A stretch of 64,000 bases of DNA from Deuterostichococcus epilithicus (GCA_033439295.1 JAVTLE010000011.1:558082-622081); one strand, 5' to 3'. Positions 47,301 through 60,232 are shown, counted from the stretch's first letter. A program made the numbers and translations. The notes: generated from the letters alone by a model not told the origin.

Positions 47301-49792
47301 AGCTGTTGCGGCTGTTGCCCGGGCGGCCAGCACGACGGCGGCGGCGGCGCTGCTGGCGCGGCAAGCGCAGCCGGATGCCCGCNGCGGCGGCTCCTCACTG
47401 CTGCGGCCGGCGGCGCCGCGGCTGGCGGCTCGGGCTGTGGCGCCCATCGCGCGCAGCGGCGGTGGCGGCTCCCTCTTCGGGAGAGGGCGCCAGCCGGCGG
47501 CCGCACAGGCGGTGCCCATGGCGCTTGCCACGACGGCCACCTTGCAGGCGGCGGCGGCGCCGCAGGCGGCGGGTCCGCTGGGAGCGAAAGCCCACCCTGC
47601 AGCGGTGGTGCTGCCGCTGCGCAGCAGCGGCGGCACCTCCAGCTTCGGAGCCATGCTGCGCGGCGGAAGGCCCGCCAAGCGTCCGGCAGAGGTGCAGTTT
47701 GCCCCTCCACTTGGCACCGTTTAGTCTGGGGTTTTCATCCAGAACCAGCAGGTCCTGAAACTGTGCTTGAATGGACGTCCCAGTCGTTTCGGTCATGTGC
47801 TACGAGACCCCCACAAACGGCGGTCATAAAGCTGTTTCCTCGGAGCTGCCATCAACTCCAGCAGGGTCTACTCAGTTTTGCTTCTGCTTTTGCTGGTTGC
47901 AGGAAGCGGCGCAGCATGAGGCGGTGCAGCGGCTACGCACCTCCTTTCAGCTGCCGTTCGCCCGCCTGGCCAACGATGACGCGCAGCCCTCAGGTGCTAG
48001 CAAGCTAGTGCTCCGAAACCGGGCGCCATGGCAGTGCAGGCAAGCTGGGAGGGACACTATGGTGGCAAATGCTAGTTTCTTTGCCCAAGCAAATCGGCTA
48101 AGCAAACAAATACGTCCTGAAGGACAAGCAGAACTGAAGGTTCGTAAATGGTCTGGCAGGTGAGCAGGTGGCAGGCGTGGGGGCGGATGCCGCCGCGCCG
48201 CCCGCGGCTCAGGCAGGCGCCGACGACACCGCCGGCCCGCAGCGCACCAGCGGCGCTGCAGTCCGAGCCTTCGTCGACGCGCTGCCGCCCGACAATGCTG
48301 CTGATGGCGCGGCCGCTGGCCGGAATGCGGCTGCGGCAGGGGCGCCGGGCGGAGCAGTGGCGGCGGCGGCGCAGCGGCGGGCGGGCGAGGAAGCAGGGGG
48401 AGCAGCAGCGGAGCGCACCGACTTCCTGGCCGGCGGCCCCGACTACCTGGACCTCTCGGGGCTGTCGGCAGACTTCGCGCCGCTCAGCAGCCGTGGCGGC
48501 AAGAAGAGCGGCAAGAAGCGGCGGCGCGGCGAGCAGCCGCTGGAGCAGCAGCAGGGCAGCGGCGGCGCGGGCGGGGGCGGCGTGACCGGCGATGACGCCC
48601 TGGCGGCGACCTACCGCCGCATCGGCCTCGATGGTGCAGTGCCTCTCCACTCTTCTGCAACCTTATTTGCTGAGTATCAGGATGTTCCAGCGTGGCTACT
48701 CGAAAGCCTGGCATCACCCCACCCGTGATATCACGCTGCACCCCGCTTGTACATTCGTCAAGACTCGAATGTTCCAGATAAGTCGTGCTCGGAACATTTG
48801 TAACTGAGTTGAAATTGAACTTGACGTGACATGCGCATCAGCAACTCGCACACTGTGCCAGGAACACAGCGGGCTTTGCATTCTGAAACCACCACATGCG
48901 GATCCGTCAACGGCGATGTATCCTGACGGTGCAGACGACAGCGGCGACGAGGACGCGCCGCCGCCGCCGCGCCAGGCGAAGAAAAGCAAGAATGCCAAGG
49001 CGCGCGAGGCCGCTGCTGCAGCAGCAGCTGCGGCCAAAACGGCCAAGCGGCGGAAACCCGAACANCCCGGCGCCGGCGGCCCGGTGCCGGCGCAGCCGCC
49101 GCACGAGCGCCACGCCGCTACCGCGGCCGCCGCCGGGTTCGACTACGATGCCGCACGCACCGCAGCGCCGGGCCTGGACCTGCGCATGTCGGCGGGTGCG
49201 CTTGTCTGCTGCTTCGGTAGCTCTGCGGTCTTGGGTGAACGACCGTAGAGATGCAGCGCATGGGTAGGGGGTGGAGGAGGGCATTTTCCTGTTGGAGAGG
49301 CCAGGGCGGCAGGAGTTGTTTGCCCCTCAGTGACTGCAACCAGCCTTGTTGCGCACCTCAATGCAGCAGCCGCTACGCTTTTCGTCACAGTTGCAGCGCT
49401 TTGAGCTCTTTGCACAGAAGAAAGTTCATGCCCTCGGCCATCCAGGAAGGCTGCAGGGAAGGGTGCCGCTGCCCAAGCCTCGAAGTGGAACGGGTGCACT
49501 GATCTCTGATCTGATCTTGCAGCAATGGCTGCCGAATTCCTGTCTTCGCTTGGTGCAGGCCCCAAGGCAGGGCGCGGCGGCAGGGGCGGGCGCGGCGGGC
49601 GCGGCGGCCGGGGGCCGCGGCCGTGGCCGGAAGCCGGACACCGGGAGCTTCCACGCGGTGCCGCCGCCGGCGGCGGCAGGCGCTGCGCCGGCGCCCCGGC
49701 CGTATGGCATGGCCGACACCGGGCTGATGAAGGGCGGCAAGCGCTCCGGGGTGGCGCCGCGTGCCGGCAACAAGCAGATGACATTCGGCTAG
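41332..49792 (+). CDS. RRP6: RRP6/EXOSC10, nuclear exosome 3'-5' exoribonuclease
   Basis: Catalytic subunit of the nuclear RNA exosome. It trims and degrades rRNA precursors, snoRNAs and unstable transcripts. The start [20 protein letters not shown] (41332-41412) leads into the PMC2NT region: [11 protein letters not shown] near 41731, [18 protein letters not shown] near 42090, [14 protein letters not shown] near 42520, [18 protein letters not shown] near 42895. The DEDDy exonuclease domain has [14 protein letters not shown] (ending 44208), [20 protein letters not shown] near 44500, [10 protein letters not shown] near 44775, [17 protein letters not shown] near 44965, and [14 protein letters not shown] near 45555. 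All acidic residues and the Tyr are present. HRDC parts are [18 protein letters not shown] (about 46523) and [20 protein letters not shown] (about 46858). A basic low-complexity C-terminal region ends GNKQMTFG. No frame break was seen over about 18 exons. Confidence 0.93.
45413..45484 (+). repeat. 8-bp microsatellite acting as a polypyrimidine tract
   Basis: About nine imperfect copies of an 8-bp unit (CTTGTGTT drifting to CTTATGTT) run up to the TTACAG acceptor before the RRP6 exon at 45491. The simple repeat therefore supplies the pyrimidine-rich tract of a functional 3' splice site. Confidence 0.85.
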
Positions 49793-50222
49793 CGGCGCGT
49801 TTGGCTGGTGCGTGCTTGGGCAGCGGCCGAATAGGGCTGGCAGGCTGCTTGCGTCTTGATGGTCATGAACAGTGAAATTCATGGACGATCATATCCAAAG
49901 ATGACGGCAGAAGGTACAGTCTGATTCTTTGAGGCTATTGTGCCGAAGTAGCTGCCAGTTGCTGAGGTTGCCTCGCTGAGGCCGTGTGAAACCAGAACAA
50001 CGGTCGACAGGATGGCAGTCCAGACGACACGAGCAGTGTCCAGTTCCGTGATGCAGAGAAACCAGTGTTCCGAAGGTGTACCATGCTGCCCAACTGCGAA
50101 CCACAATACACCTCAAATCCCTTATGCAAAATCCACGCTTTGCTGATGGATGCCGCTGCGACTCCAGGACTACCTGATTTCGTGTTTCAAACTCGGGGAA
50201 GCCAAATTGGGCTGTGCACCCC
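49793..50222. other. Convergent 3' spacer between RRP6 and the SET gene
   Basis: 430 bases between two stops that face each other, so it must hold both 3' UTRs. I see nothing else in it. Confidence 0.5.
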
Positions 50223-53200
50223 TCACGAGGATGACTGCCTCATCAGCAAGCCCTCGGGGCCCCTGGTCAGTTGCTGCTGCTGCTGCACCCCCGCCCCGCC
50301 GCTCCGCCGCCACTGGATCTTTGGCAAAGCCCGCCGGGCCAGCTTCTCGATCGGCGGCAGCTCTGCCCTGGCCCGGAAAGCCGCGGGCCGTTTCGAGGCC
50401 TGCTGCGCTGCGGGGCTTTGCTGCTGGGCCGGCACACACCCCGGCGGCGGCGGCGCTGGCCCCTGCTGCCGCCCCTGCGGCGCGACGGGCCGCTGCTGCT
50501 GCCCTGTCCGCACCTCAAGGCGCCGCTCCAACCGCTGCTGCGCAGCAGCGCTGCTGTGCGGTGCCGCATTCGCCGCACTTGCCGCCCAGCCCTGCTGTAC
50601 AGACGATGCAGCTTTTTCTGCTTTTTCAGCTGGCCCTGCTGGCCGCTGCGACGCCGAGCTGCGCCGCGGTGCAGGCTGCCTCGCCTTGAGAGGCGCCTGC
50701 GCCGGGGGTGCTGTCCTGCCAGGCTGCGTCGGCGGCTGGGCTGCTGCGCCCTGCCGACGCGGCGGCCACGGCGCAGCGTTGCGCTGCGGGGGCGGGCCTG
50801 CGGGAGGTTCCAGCGGCTGCACTGCACCGCGCTGCCGCTGCATGCCAGCTACCCGCCGCCGCTCCGTTTGTGCGGCAGCGATCTGCAATTGCGCTGGACG
50901 CGCCGCAGCAGGCTGTCGCTGCGCCGGCTGAGCCGGCGGCTGCCAGGCCCCTTGCGGTGCAGCAGCAATGTTCAGCAGGCTTGGCGACGCACCGATACGT
51001 CGCCTGTCATGCGGTTCTACGGACAACCCTGCCGTTAACTGGCGTGGAGGCGCTGTGCGGGCATGTGGTTGCTGCTGCTGAGGTGCCTGCCCGGGTGCCG
51101 GGCGTGGCGGTGGCAGCACTGTCGACTCGGGCTGCAGCCATACTGCGGGCGTCGCCACCACAGTCGGCGGCACCGATGCTGCACCGTACACTGGGCCCTG
51201 CCCCGACGCCGCCGGCGCTGCCCCGCGCTGCGACGCCGGTGGGGGCGCCGCCGCCACAGAGGCCGCCTGCACCGATGCAGCCGCGGCTGCCGCCGCCAGG
51301 CTTGCTGCGGTGGGCCGCGGAGCTGCGCCGGGCCGCGGTGCAACAGCCGCTGTCTGCGGTGCGAGTGCCGGCGCCGGCAGCGGGGGACGCGCCGGCGGGA
51401 TGGGCGCCGCCGCCATCTCCTCGTCGCTGTCGTTAAACAGCTGCAGGGCGTCCGCCTGCACCAGGCAGCATGGGTGTGCTTTGATGCATGAACACTCGGC
51501 AGCAAGATGCTGGGTTGAGGGCGACTGCACCGTGTGTGTGCAGAGTTCCGAGGTTGGCAGGCGTGCCTGAGCAACATCTCGCCTGACAGATGCTGGCAAG
51601 CATGGTCCCGCAATTGCAGTGGGTCCCCCGCCCCAATGCCTTGGCCGGCATAGCCCTGCCCTGTGTTGCCAGGGTGGATTCGAAAAGTTTACAGGCCAAA
51701 GTTCATGGAGGGCTAAAACTGCGCGGCAGGGGCCTGCACCTCGTTCGGGTGCACAGAGGCACGCTGCTGCCGTGCAGCCTTGCGGCTGTAGCGCGGCCTG
51801 CTGGTAGCGGCCGCCGCACCGGCTGTAACCGCTGCACCGGCCGCCGCCGGCTGCGCTGCAGGGCTGCCCTTGCGCTTTCGCGCCCGCAACAAGACGTCTG
51901 CGCCCTGGCCCAAAACTGCCGCCAGCCCCCCGCCCCGTCTCCGCCTGGCCCCCAGCTGCTGCAGTCCGCCCACTGCGCCGCCGCGCTGCCGCTGCAGCAC
52001 GGCGCCGGCCCGCTGCTGCGGGCCGCCGCCTGGTGGCGGCTGCGGCAGCAAAGGGCATGGCTCGCCGTTCAGCGGCAGCGGCAGCGGGACCTGCGGCTCA
52101 CCATTCTCCTGCCGCGGCTGCGGCGGCGGCGTCAGTCCCCGCTCGTCCTGGGAGTCGAACTCCGACAGCGTGTCGACACTGGAGGCGCTGTCAGAGTCGC
52201 TGCCGGCAGCGTACTCAGCCGCAAGCGCCGCGTGGAAGGACTTGGCGTGGCCGCCCAGGAAACCGACGCAGGCTGCAGCGCCGCAGCAGCACCTGCCGGC
52301 ACCGGAGAGACAAAGACTCTGTCAAATCTGCCCAAAAGTTGGCGGCTGGTCATGGGGGTTGGCAGCATGGCTAGTCCGACGGAGCGCCTGCCGCTTCAGC
52401 CAGCACTGCCAAACCTATCGCACAACTCCTTCGCAGGTGCCATATCGAATCGTTTGATGGTGCGGCATTGAGCCAAAACTTTGTGTCTGAAGCCTGTCCA
52501 GCCATCAAAACACCTGGTGAGCATGCCCACCTGACGCGGCGGCCGCCGTTCCACTCCAGGTTGTAGGAGTAAGTGATTTCTTCCTCCGCCGCAATGTCCC
52601 GCCGCGCAAAGATGCCCACACACAGCTCGCCCAACACCTGCGTCGTGACGTGAGGGCGGGCGCTCCCGGCGGAGGCTTCGACCGCGTGCAGCACTGCGGC
52701 GGCAGCGTGCCAGGCGGAAGGCCGTCTGCCGCGGCATGCGGTCGGCCTGCATCCAGCCCGCACCCAGCGCTCCGCCTTGTCTCCCGCTGCCGTGACGCAT
52801 ACGGCAGGCTTTCGCGCCTCCAGCAACATGCGCCCCGCCTGGAGGCCCCCGGCCTTACGCGCGACTAACCAGAGCGCAGGGAGGGGCATGCAGCGCACCT
52901 GCCACTTCTGCATCTCGCAGTTGGGATCGCAGGAATGGTTGATGAAGCGCGCCTCGGAGCCTTTCCTCGTCGCGTCAATCACCTCCGCGCCTCTGCAGCA
53001 GAGGCCAGCAGCAATCAGCGGAGCAGCAGCAGCCTTAAGCCGTCAACAAGTACTTGCGGAATCCAGTCTCGGCCTGACGCCCCTCAATTCCAAGCCCCAG
53101 CCCTGCGCGAGTCCATCCAATGCCTCGCCTGCCAAAGTCCACCTTACCAACAGCTGTCAGCTGAAACCTGGCCCCGAGAAGCTGCCATTTGCACCAGGGC

Positions 53201-54402
53201 TCAAGACCATGACTGGACCCCTGACAACAGTTTGCTTCAGGCCTGCACATGCGACTTTTCTGCCCGGCTTGCAATTTCAGAGTTCAGGAGCTGCGCAGTG
53301 GAGATCAGAGTTGTACGTGTGCCACGGGCCACAAGTTGTGCATTTTCGTACCTGTGCAGACCTGCAGGTCCAGGTGCCAAGCCAATCCCCCTCGAGGTTC
53401 ACGACCTAGGTGTGCCGCAGGCTGTCCCGGGCACCCTTGCCGCTCGCATCCCCTCCACAGAGTCAGAGTTCAGGCCATCTCTAGAGACCCAAATATCAGT
53501 CACTCACCCCAGGTTCATGATGTAGGTGTGCCGCAGGCCGTCCCGGGCATATTTGCCCGCGCGCCGCTGCGCCTCGGCCACGCTGACGACCTCGCCGGCG
53601 TATTCGAGCACCAGCGACTCTGCCGGTATGTCCGCCGCCGCGGCCAGCCCCCAGCCCTTGGGACCCATGTGCAGCAGCCTGCGGCGCGGCGCGGGTGGTG
53701 TCGCAAGGGCCTGGACTCGGTCTGGTCCGTCTATCGGGGGCACATCGGCAGGGCCGCCCTCAGGGCATGCCGCCCGTGTAAACACGCTCCTGCTGTTCTC
53801 AGGTCACTGTTGGCGGAGTACAGACTGCGGTATTCGGGTCTCCACCTTGGACCTCAGCTGATAACGCATTCTTTACGAGGGCTCATGCAGCAAACGGACA
53901 GCTGGTGTCATCCCGGGGACTTCCAGCTTCCTCATCCCACAGCACAGCGCGGGAGCGCGCGGCTGACCGCCATAGTTCACCTAGTCGGCGCGTTCTGCCG
54001 GCGCTGCATGCGCTGGTTGGCGCAGCCATCGCCGCAGGCACAGTGGCCCGGGGTGCACTCGATGCGAAGCGCCGCATTAAGGCAGTCTGCCGCCTCGCAG
54101 CCGCTGCCGCCCTGCACCCGTGGTCGACAGCCACATTCTGGGACCGTGTCTGGGTGCGGCGCTGCGTGCTCGCGCCCGACGATGCGGTTGCGCTGCAGCC
54201 GCTGAAATGGCGGCGGCTTTGGGGGGATGGCGTCGGCGCCAAGGCCCAAACCAATGCCGCCGCTGCCGCCGCTGCTGCCGCCAGACATGTCCCGCAGCAT
54301 CTGCTGCGACGGCTGCATCCTAGGACGGGCAGGGTTGCAGCTTCGCTGACATGCGGCCAAACCGCGCTCAGCACCTTGGGCACCTTGGGCGGTGTCCTCC
54401 AC
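50223..54402 (-). CDS. SET2/ASH1-type histone lysine methyltransferase
   Basis: Probable H3K36-class methyltransferase acting on chromatin. The start [15 protein letters not shown] at 54402 leads into an AWS zinc-binding region ([26 protein letters not shown]), and the exon ends at 53978. Splicing to [18 protein letters not shown] (about 53678-53511) starts the SET domain. [20 protein letters not shown] and PNCEMQKWQ (about 52995-52905) and [20 protein letters not shown] (about 52640-52530) complete it. The last junction joins GRRVR to [14 protein letters not shown], a post-SET cysteine motif (CxCGxxxC), at about 52290. The catalytic NHSC is intact. The usual Y-D-Y is read as Y-S-Y (TYSYNLEW). 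After the post-SET comes a Lys-rich patch (ARKRKG) and a final 410-residue Ala/Pro/Gln tail (about 51460-50223) without a named domain. Confidence 0.88.
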
Positions 54403-56230
54403 AGCGGTGGCCAGGTGTGAGATACATTGCGATTGAGCACCCCATCGATTCCAAGCAGCTCACTTTTGCTCCACTGTGTGCTGTCGTGTGAGTATTCGAG
54501 GCGATCGGTGCAAGCGTTCGAAATGCGCGAGTGGGTAGGCGTTGTTGGCTCTGTGTGAAATTCTCTCGGTCGCCGGAGTGCGAGTACGTGAATAGTAAAC
54601 TGCACGACGCAGATGAGCAGATCCGACAGCACATGGGCCTGCTTTCGGAACAGAACAACAGCTTGTTGGTCAGGGGAAGTCTTTTGTTGGAACCACTAGT
54701 GCATTCATCACGGCAGGCCGATGCCTGCGTTGGACGGCTGATCGATATCTCGGGTTTGAGTCCGCAGGCAATATTATGGCCATTCTGCAAGGCAGCTGCT
54801 TTGCACCCAGGGCCTTTCGCCGTCGGCGCGGCACAGGCACGGATGAAACGTCGCTGCTATGTTCACTTTGCTAAGCTGAACAGATATGAACGGCCTACAG
54901 CAGATCTTGTGCCGCGCCGCACGAACTCAGATATAGCAATGGTGCCCAGAGGCGCGGCCTTCGTGCTGATGGACGACTTGGTGACGTGTCTATCCCCGAG
55001 CTGGGCATTCGCACGCCGATGTACCAGGCATGCGCGCCGCACCTGGGTGCCAGCCATGCAGCAGCCTCAGCGCCCATGGACGTCGCGCCGCTCCTGCGCT
55101 TCGTGCGCAGTAGGTAACAGAGATCGTTCTGCATGGCTGGAAACAGCCCTTCTGCAAGCTAATGCATGCGCTCTGCAGTCTTCAGGCCCATGTGTTGGGG
55201 GTGGGGGCATAAAACTCAGCCTGAATGCCTGCTGTCATGTGCATGCTTGCACATTCTGGGCAAGGCCTGTCGAATACAGTGCGGCATTGCCCGAGCACTG
55301 CTCACGGCGGGCGCCACGGGCAGCAGCTGACTTGCTCCGCAGCATTGCTGCTATGATGTGCCCGGCGGGCGCATCGAATAGGTACAGAGACAGTAGCTGA
55401 CGGGCGACGAAGCAGTCGCAACGTGAGGGCCCTTCGGCTTGTATCTACATGGTTCAATGCTGCGGATGGCGGCTCGCTGCTGCCAGGACAAACTGCGGCT
55501 CGGTGGTGTATTTGATGCGTAGCACGATGCAGCGGCTGCCACACGTGGTGATGAAGGCATGAAGGTGCTACCGTCGCCTAGAAGTGAGGGTTTCTGCTGA
55601 TTTGAGCGGACCGCACCTCCGGCGTCATGAACGTCGATAATTTTCAAGAAGCACACACAGACATAACACTGAAGCTCTTGTCGCTGTCAGACACGTCTGA
55701 CAGCATTTTGTGTTTTGTGAGTGCCTGTACAGCCGGCCCTCGTACTGCCGTCACACCGGATGTGGAAGTCTTCGCTCATAGGTTCAGCAATCCACGATGG
55801 GACAAGCTTATGCTGCGCACTCGACTGGGAGCACCCACGTTTTAGGCTCGCACGCTTCGGGTATTGTGCGTCTGCTTGTGTCGCTTCCGGGCGCCCGGAT
55901 CCACGGAATCTCCAGGGGCCCAATTCGATATAGGTACGTTGGCTCCGTCTGGAACTACTCAAAGCACCGGGAGGCATCGGGTTCGGTGGGTGCGACTCCG
56001 CATGCTCCACAGTCGTACTCCACGACTTCACGTAGCTGTGACGACACGTCACAACTTCACGCAGTCTTGAAGTCGTGTTGCAAACTATGCTGCTTCGCCA
56101 TGCAGCAGGCTTCTCAGTGTGGCGGAACGTAGGAATCCTCGACACCGATAGAGCATGTCCTCGCTGATGCAGGTGTGCAGCAATGGGTGCGGCCGCATGA
56201 CGGCGTTGCCCACAGCAGCTTATTCACAGC
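54403..56230. promoter_or_regulatory. Divergent upstream region of the SET and AAAP genes
   Basis: 1.8 kb between divergent start codons. Apart from a broken copy of a phosphoglycerate mutase exon (54893-55075) I found no gene. A 289-codon + frame (54531-55400) overlaps that copy in a mixed frame and is not called. Confidence 0.4.
54893..55075 (+). pseudogene. Frameshifted copy of the phosphoglycerate mutase first exon
   Basis: This segment matches the exon at 62005-62125 and some sequence before its ATG. AAFVLMDD aligns with VAFVLIDG. After losing one base in the next codons, the frame resumes as GDVSIPELGIRTP, against GDVSIPELGNRTP in the gene, followed by a recognisable APHL. Many differences between the copies in the first part are at third codon positions, suggesting the copy was once under protein-level selection. 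The downstream exons (LLDPVEPGLACGSD and so on) are not found nearby, so it is a truncated, frame-broken remnant on the same strand as the parent. Confidence 0.75.
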
Positions 56231-59200
56231 ATGAAAGCTGACGGCCGCCAGACTGCTGGTGGCGGGGGCGATCGCAAGCATGTCAGCTTCGACATCTGCA
56301 CGACCGATGAGCATGCAGGGGCCCTGCCGGCACCAGCGGCGGCAGCAGCTGCCTCCACGCACATGGGGCAGCGCGACGCGGCAGCAGGGCAGAACAGCAA
56401 CGGCCATGTCAAAGCAGCCATCGACACCGGTGTCGACTGGTTGCTTTACGCTCTATGCATGCCGCGAAAAATCTCGATGTACGGCGAGATTGGCATCGGT
56501 GAGTCTGCATTGTGAAAGCTGCCGATTCTGTTGCATGGATTCATGTGACGAAGTTGATCTCGCAAAGTCACATTCTGACCACAGGCGAGACCCTCGTCTG
56601 CCTGATGCTCTGCAGGCAGCTGGCAGGAGGTGACCTGGCACACGGTGGCAATGACGGCGTCACCCGCAGGTAAGAACGATGCGGCTGTGCGGCAGGAGTG
56701 CGTCAAACTGCTTTTCTATAGCAGACCTCGTGAAGGACATGCGCAACGTTGTCAGGAGCAGCAGCGTTAAATTCGACATTTTCCCTGTAGCCGCCTCCAT
56801 CCTGCCGTTCGCCATGGCACAACTCACGTGGCCAATTGGCGTCCCGCTGCTCTTCCTTACCATTGCAAATCACTTCTACTGCGCCTGGCTGATGGCAAGT
56901 GAAACTGCTGCAGTGTTGCTCTGCGCATGCTTGTGATGTCATCTTATTGGGCGGTCCCGATACAACATTTTCCCTTGGACCTGGTGCCGCACTCACTTTG
57001 CTTCATGCACATGCGCGTCTCGCTACAGCAGCTACACAACCGCTGTCAAATACATACGTGCCTCGTCTGTTGCAGGCCAGCCTACACACCTACACGCACG
57101 TCATGAGGTGCGGCTGCAAGGCGGCTAGCGTACCCACACTATTTTGCTCTGCAGCTGCCTGCCTTCACAGTCAATGTGCAGGACCTTGCCAGCAATTGGC
57201 ACTTGGGCGCAACACGTCCACCTGAAACTCACTCCATTTGAATCTTGGCGCCCGAAGAGCAGTGACATGCCAGCGCCGTGGATTGCGGCACCGCCCCAAA
57301 TGCGGCGACAGCGCCGTAATCCTGCTCATGCGTGAAACTGTGCACAGGCAGTGCCGCTACCGGGACCTTGCACGGAGCATCTGGGGCGAGAAGGGCTTTA
57401 TCACGGTCTTGATCCTGCAGCAGCTGGGCGCGGTGCTCGGCACCATACCTATTTGCCTCGGTTCCGCCACCATGATGAAGGTCGGTAGTGAGGGTTTTAT
57501 AAAAGTGCCACGGTCTCCTGCTACACTTCTCTGTCCTTCTCCGCCTTCCGCTGTCGATCAGCGCTCTGCGTTTGCACGGCCCCACAACGCGGCGCACAGC
57601 GCCAAGGCTGCCCAGAGGGAAGGGTTGGGGTGCCCAGAATATTACGTCTCGTGCGTACAAGAGTTGTGCGCGCCATCTGCAGGTGTGAGAACATTGCACT
57701 TGTCATGCTGATGGGAACCCAGACCATCTGGTGTGCTGTCCCTGCAGAACGTGCACATCGCCTTTCATCCGGAGTCGACGGCAAGCATCCACCTCTTCCT
57801 GGCAGTGTTTGCCGCCACGCAGCTGCTGCCTTCTCAGATGCCGACTATGCACCACCTGCGCCACTTTAATCTTCTGGCGTCACTGGCAGCACTTGTGTGG
57901 ACGATCCTCACCGCGGTGGCATGCTTCGGGGCTCAAGGTGGGTGCCCAGCTGCGAGCCGCCAGGCTGATCTGGCCGCGCCGGCCTTGTGCCGTGTGCAGC
58001 ATCCATACAGCACTGGCTGCGCTGATACTCGTTCCGTCGCTCGTTATCATGGTCACTGCATTCATCTTGTTTCATCCCCATTCGCTGCAGGGGCGCGGGC
58101 GCAGGGTGCAACCGTCAGCTATGCAAAACCGCCGGGCTCCAGGGTGGAGACAGTACTCTACTCGTTCCAGGCTCTGGGCATTTTTGCGTTCACCCTGGCC
58201 AACATATTATTACCAGAGGTAGGTGTGTGCGCAACAGCCGCTTCTGACAAGTAGGGCTTGTTCTAGCACCGGTTTGCCATGAAGGGTCCAGAGACGAACG
58301 GACTGGCTGCTGTGCAGAATCCACACGAGCCAGTCAGTTGGGTGCAAGCAGCAATTTTGAGCAGTTGATTTTGGCCGTGAGATGCGGTGCATCATGGGCA
58401 GCACAGCAGGCAAGAAAAATCTCACATCACAATTCTGTCCTGGACGCAGATCCAGGCAGTGGTAAAGCCGCCTGCCGTCAGGAATGGGCGCAAGGGCTTC
58501 AGCGCTGCCTATGCCTTTATGGCGATCATGTTTCCGGTCACCGCGGTATCAGGGTATTGGGTGAGTTGAACTGGACATACTTGTCGTGTGGTGCCTTCTA
58601 TCTGGGCCGAAGCTTTCGAAAGTTGCATCACGCACCACTCACAAACACCCAAACCACTGCACAGCAGCATCACTCGGACGCCGCCTCGCTGCCGCATCTG
58701 CTGCCTGGCTGATGTGCTGCTGAACAATGACGGCATGATGTGCAAATGAGAGCGTACAGGACGCCAGAGCACAAAGCTGCCTTCTGTCTTTGGTCATGCT
58801 GTATTTTTAGTTTGGTAAGCCCTTGTACATGGGACATGTCCTCTCGCAGGGCTTCGGCAACACAGTGAGCCCTGTGCTGCCGTTGTCGTTCTTGAACCAG
58901 GACAACTCGCTGGTTGTGGCGATTCAGATCCTGCTCCTGGTCAACATCACATTCAGCAACCAGGTGCGGCCTTGGCGTTTTGCCTGTATGAAAACACGAT
59001 CCAGAATATCTATGAACTTCCTTGCAACCCGGAAATGAAATTTGAATGCTTCCCGCAGCTGTGGTTGCGGCCCACGTGCGCCCCCTCACCCTCGTCATCC
59101 TGATGCTTCTGTTGCAGTAGCAGATGTAACACACCTTGCGTATTGCTGTCCGCATCAACACGCAATGCGGCTGCTGCATCACAGATCACGCAAGCTGGTT

Positions 59201-60232
59201 GTTGAAGTGGTGGACCTGAAAATTTTGGCCCTGCATGCAGATTCGAGATGCTGGAAGTCTTCCTCATGGACTACCACACGACAGAGGAAATCAATCTCAT
59301 GTCCTTCCACAACTGCCTCGCTCGCCTGGTGCGGATGCGACTGCCACTGCCATGATGCAATTGCCACGCAATCCCCTCCATCAGGAAAAGCACGGGAAGG
59401 TGGATGGTTGGCGGCTCAGGAGACTGTCAAGACTATAGGACTTTCATGACCTGGACCTGTCGTAATGCATTTGCGCCGCTGATGGATAGCTCTGTGACAA
59501 CATGCCTGCATGGCGGCACTCGACACGGCTGCACAAGGCACCCTCAGGGTCGCAGTAGATGATGTGACATGCTCTGGTCATGGGCGCAGCCAATTGACGC
59601 ATCTGGTGTGCAGGCCGGCACTGGCGTCGTCATCTCGACTATGTGCTATCTGGCGGGTACACGACAGACGGTCCAGCGCATGACATAGTACTTCGTCTAT
59701 GAAAACACGATAAATCGTTTGCCCACAATTGCATAATGGAGCACATGTATGCCAGCGGTCTGGCGACAGGCACCGAGGCATCTGTTGCAAGCCATTCATC
59801 ACTGGCAATGCAGCGCTGCTGCCGGATGCGCTGGCGGACGTCTCTACAATCGTTGGAGCGCTGTGCTACCTTCCGCTGGTGAGTGAGTGCACCTTGGCGC
59901 ATGTGACCACCGCTGTGCTCGAGACCACTGACAGAGTCGCAGCAAAGGCACAGCCATAGGCCTCGCCCACATGCTGCTGTGGCACCTGCTCTGCTGACGC
60001 CCCGCTCGCCCGCTCGTTGTCGCAGGACCTCGTAATACCGCTACTAATGCACAACGCGGTGCAGCGGCCGGGACCGGCGCTCTGGTGGGCACACATTGTC
60101 GTGTCTGTTGCATGGCTTGTGGTGGGCGCCGGGGCGGCTGCTGCAGCCATGTACCACCTGGTGACCATCGGCATCGGACTTGAGTTCTTTAGGGACATAC
60201 CGGTGGGCCCGCAGCTGCTGGTAACAAGCTAG
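56231..60232 (+). CDS. AAAP-family amino-acid transporter
   Basis: Amino acid/auxin permease family: secondary transporters with about 11 membrane helices that import amino acids with protons. Exon 1 (56231-56498) is a soluble N-terminus. Exon 2 (from 56722) has SILPFAMAQLTWPIGVPLLF, the family first-helix signature. Further exons with clean junctions: CRYRDLARSIWGEKGFITVL (57348-57480), NVHIAFHPESTASIHLFLAV (57748-57937), VETVLYSFQALGIFAFTLAN (58091-58218), MAIMFPVTAVSGYW (58450-58560), FGNTVSPVLPLSFLNQDNSL (58850-58963), 59241-59328, 59814-59878 and a last exon with two hydrophobic segments (60026-60232, stop TAG). An extra exon around 56583-56620 is possible. The order of conserved blocks is complete and unbroken. 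The substrate cannot be read from sequence. Confidence 0.88.

Noticed and set aside
54531-55400. 289-codon + strand open frame
   Set aside because: Runs through the broken mutase exon copy in a mixed frame, with no coherent protein texture elsewhere.
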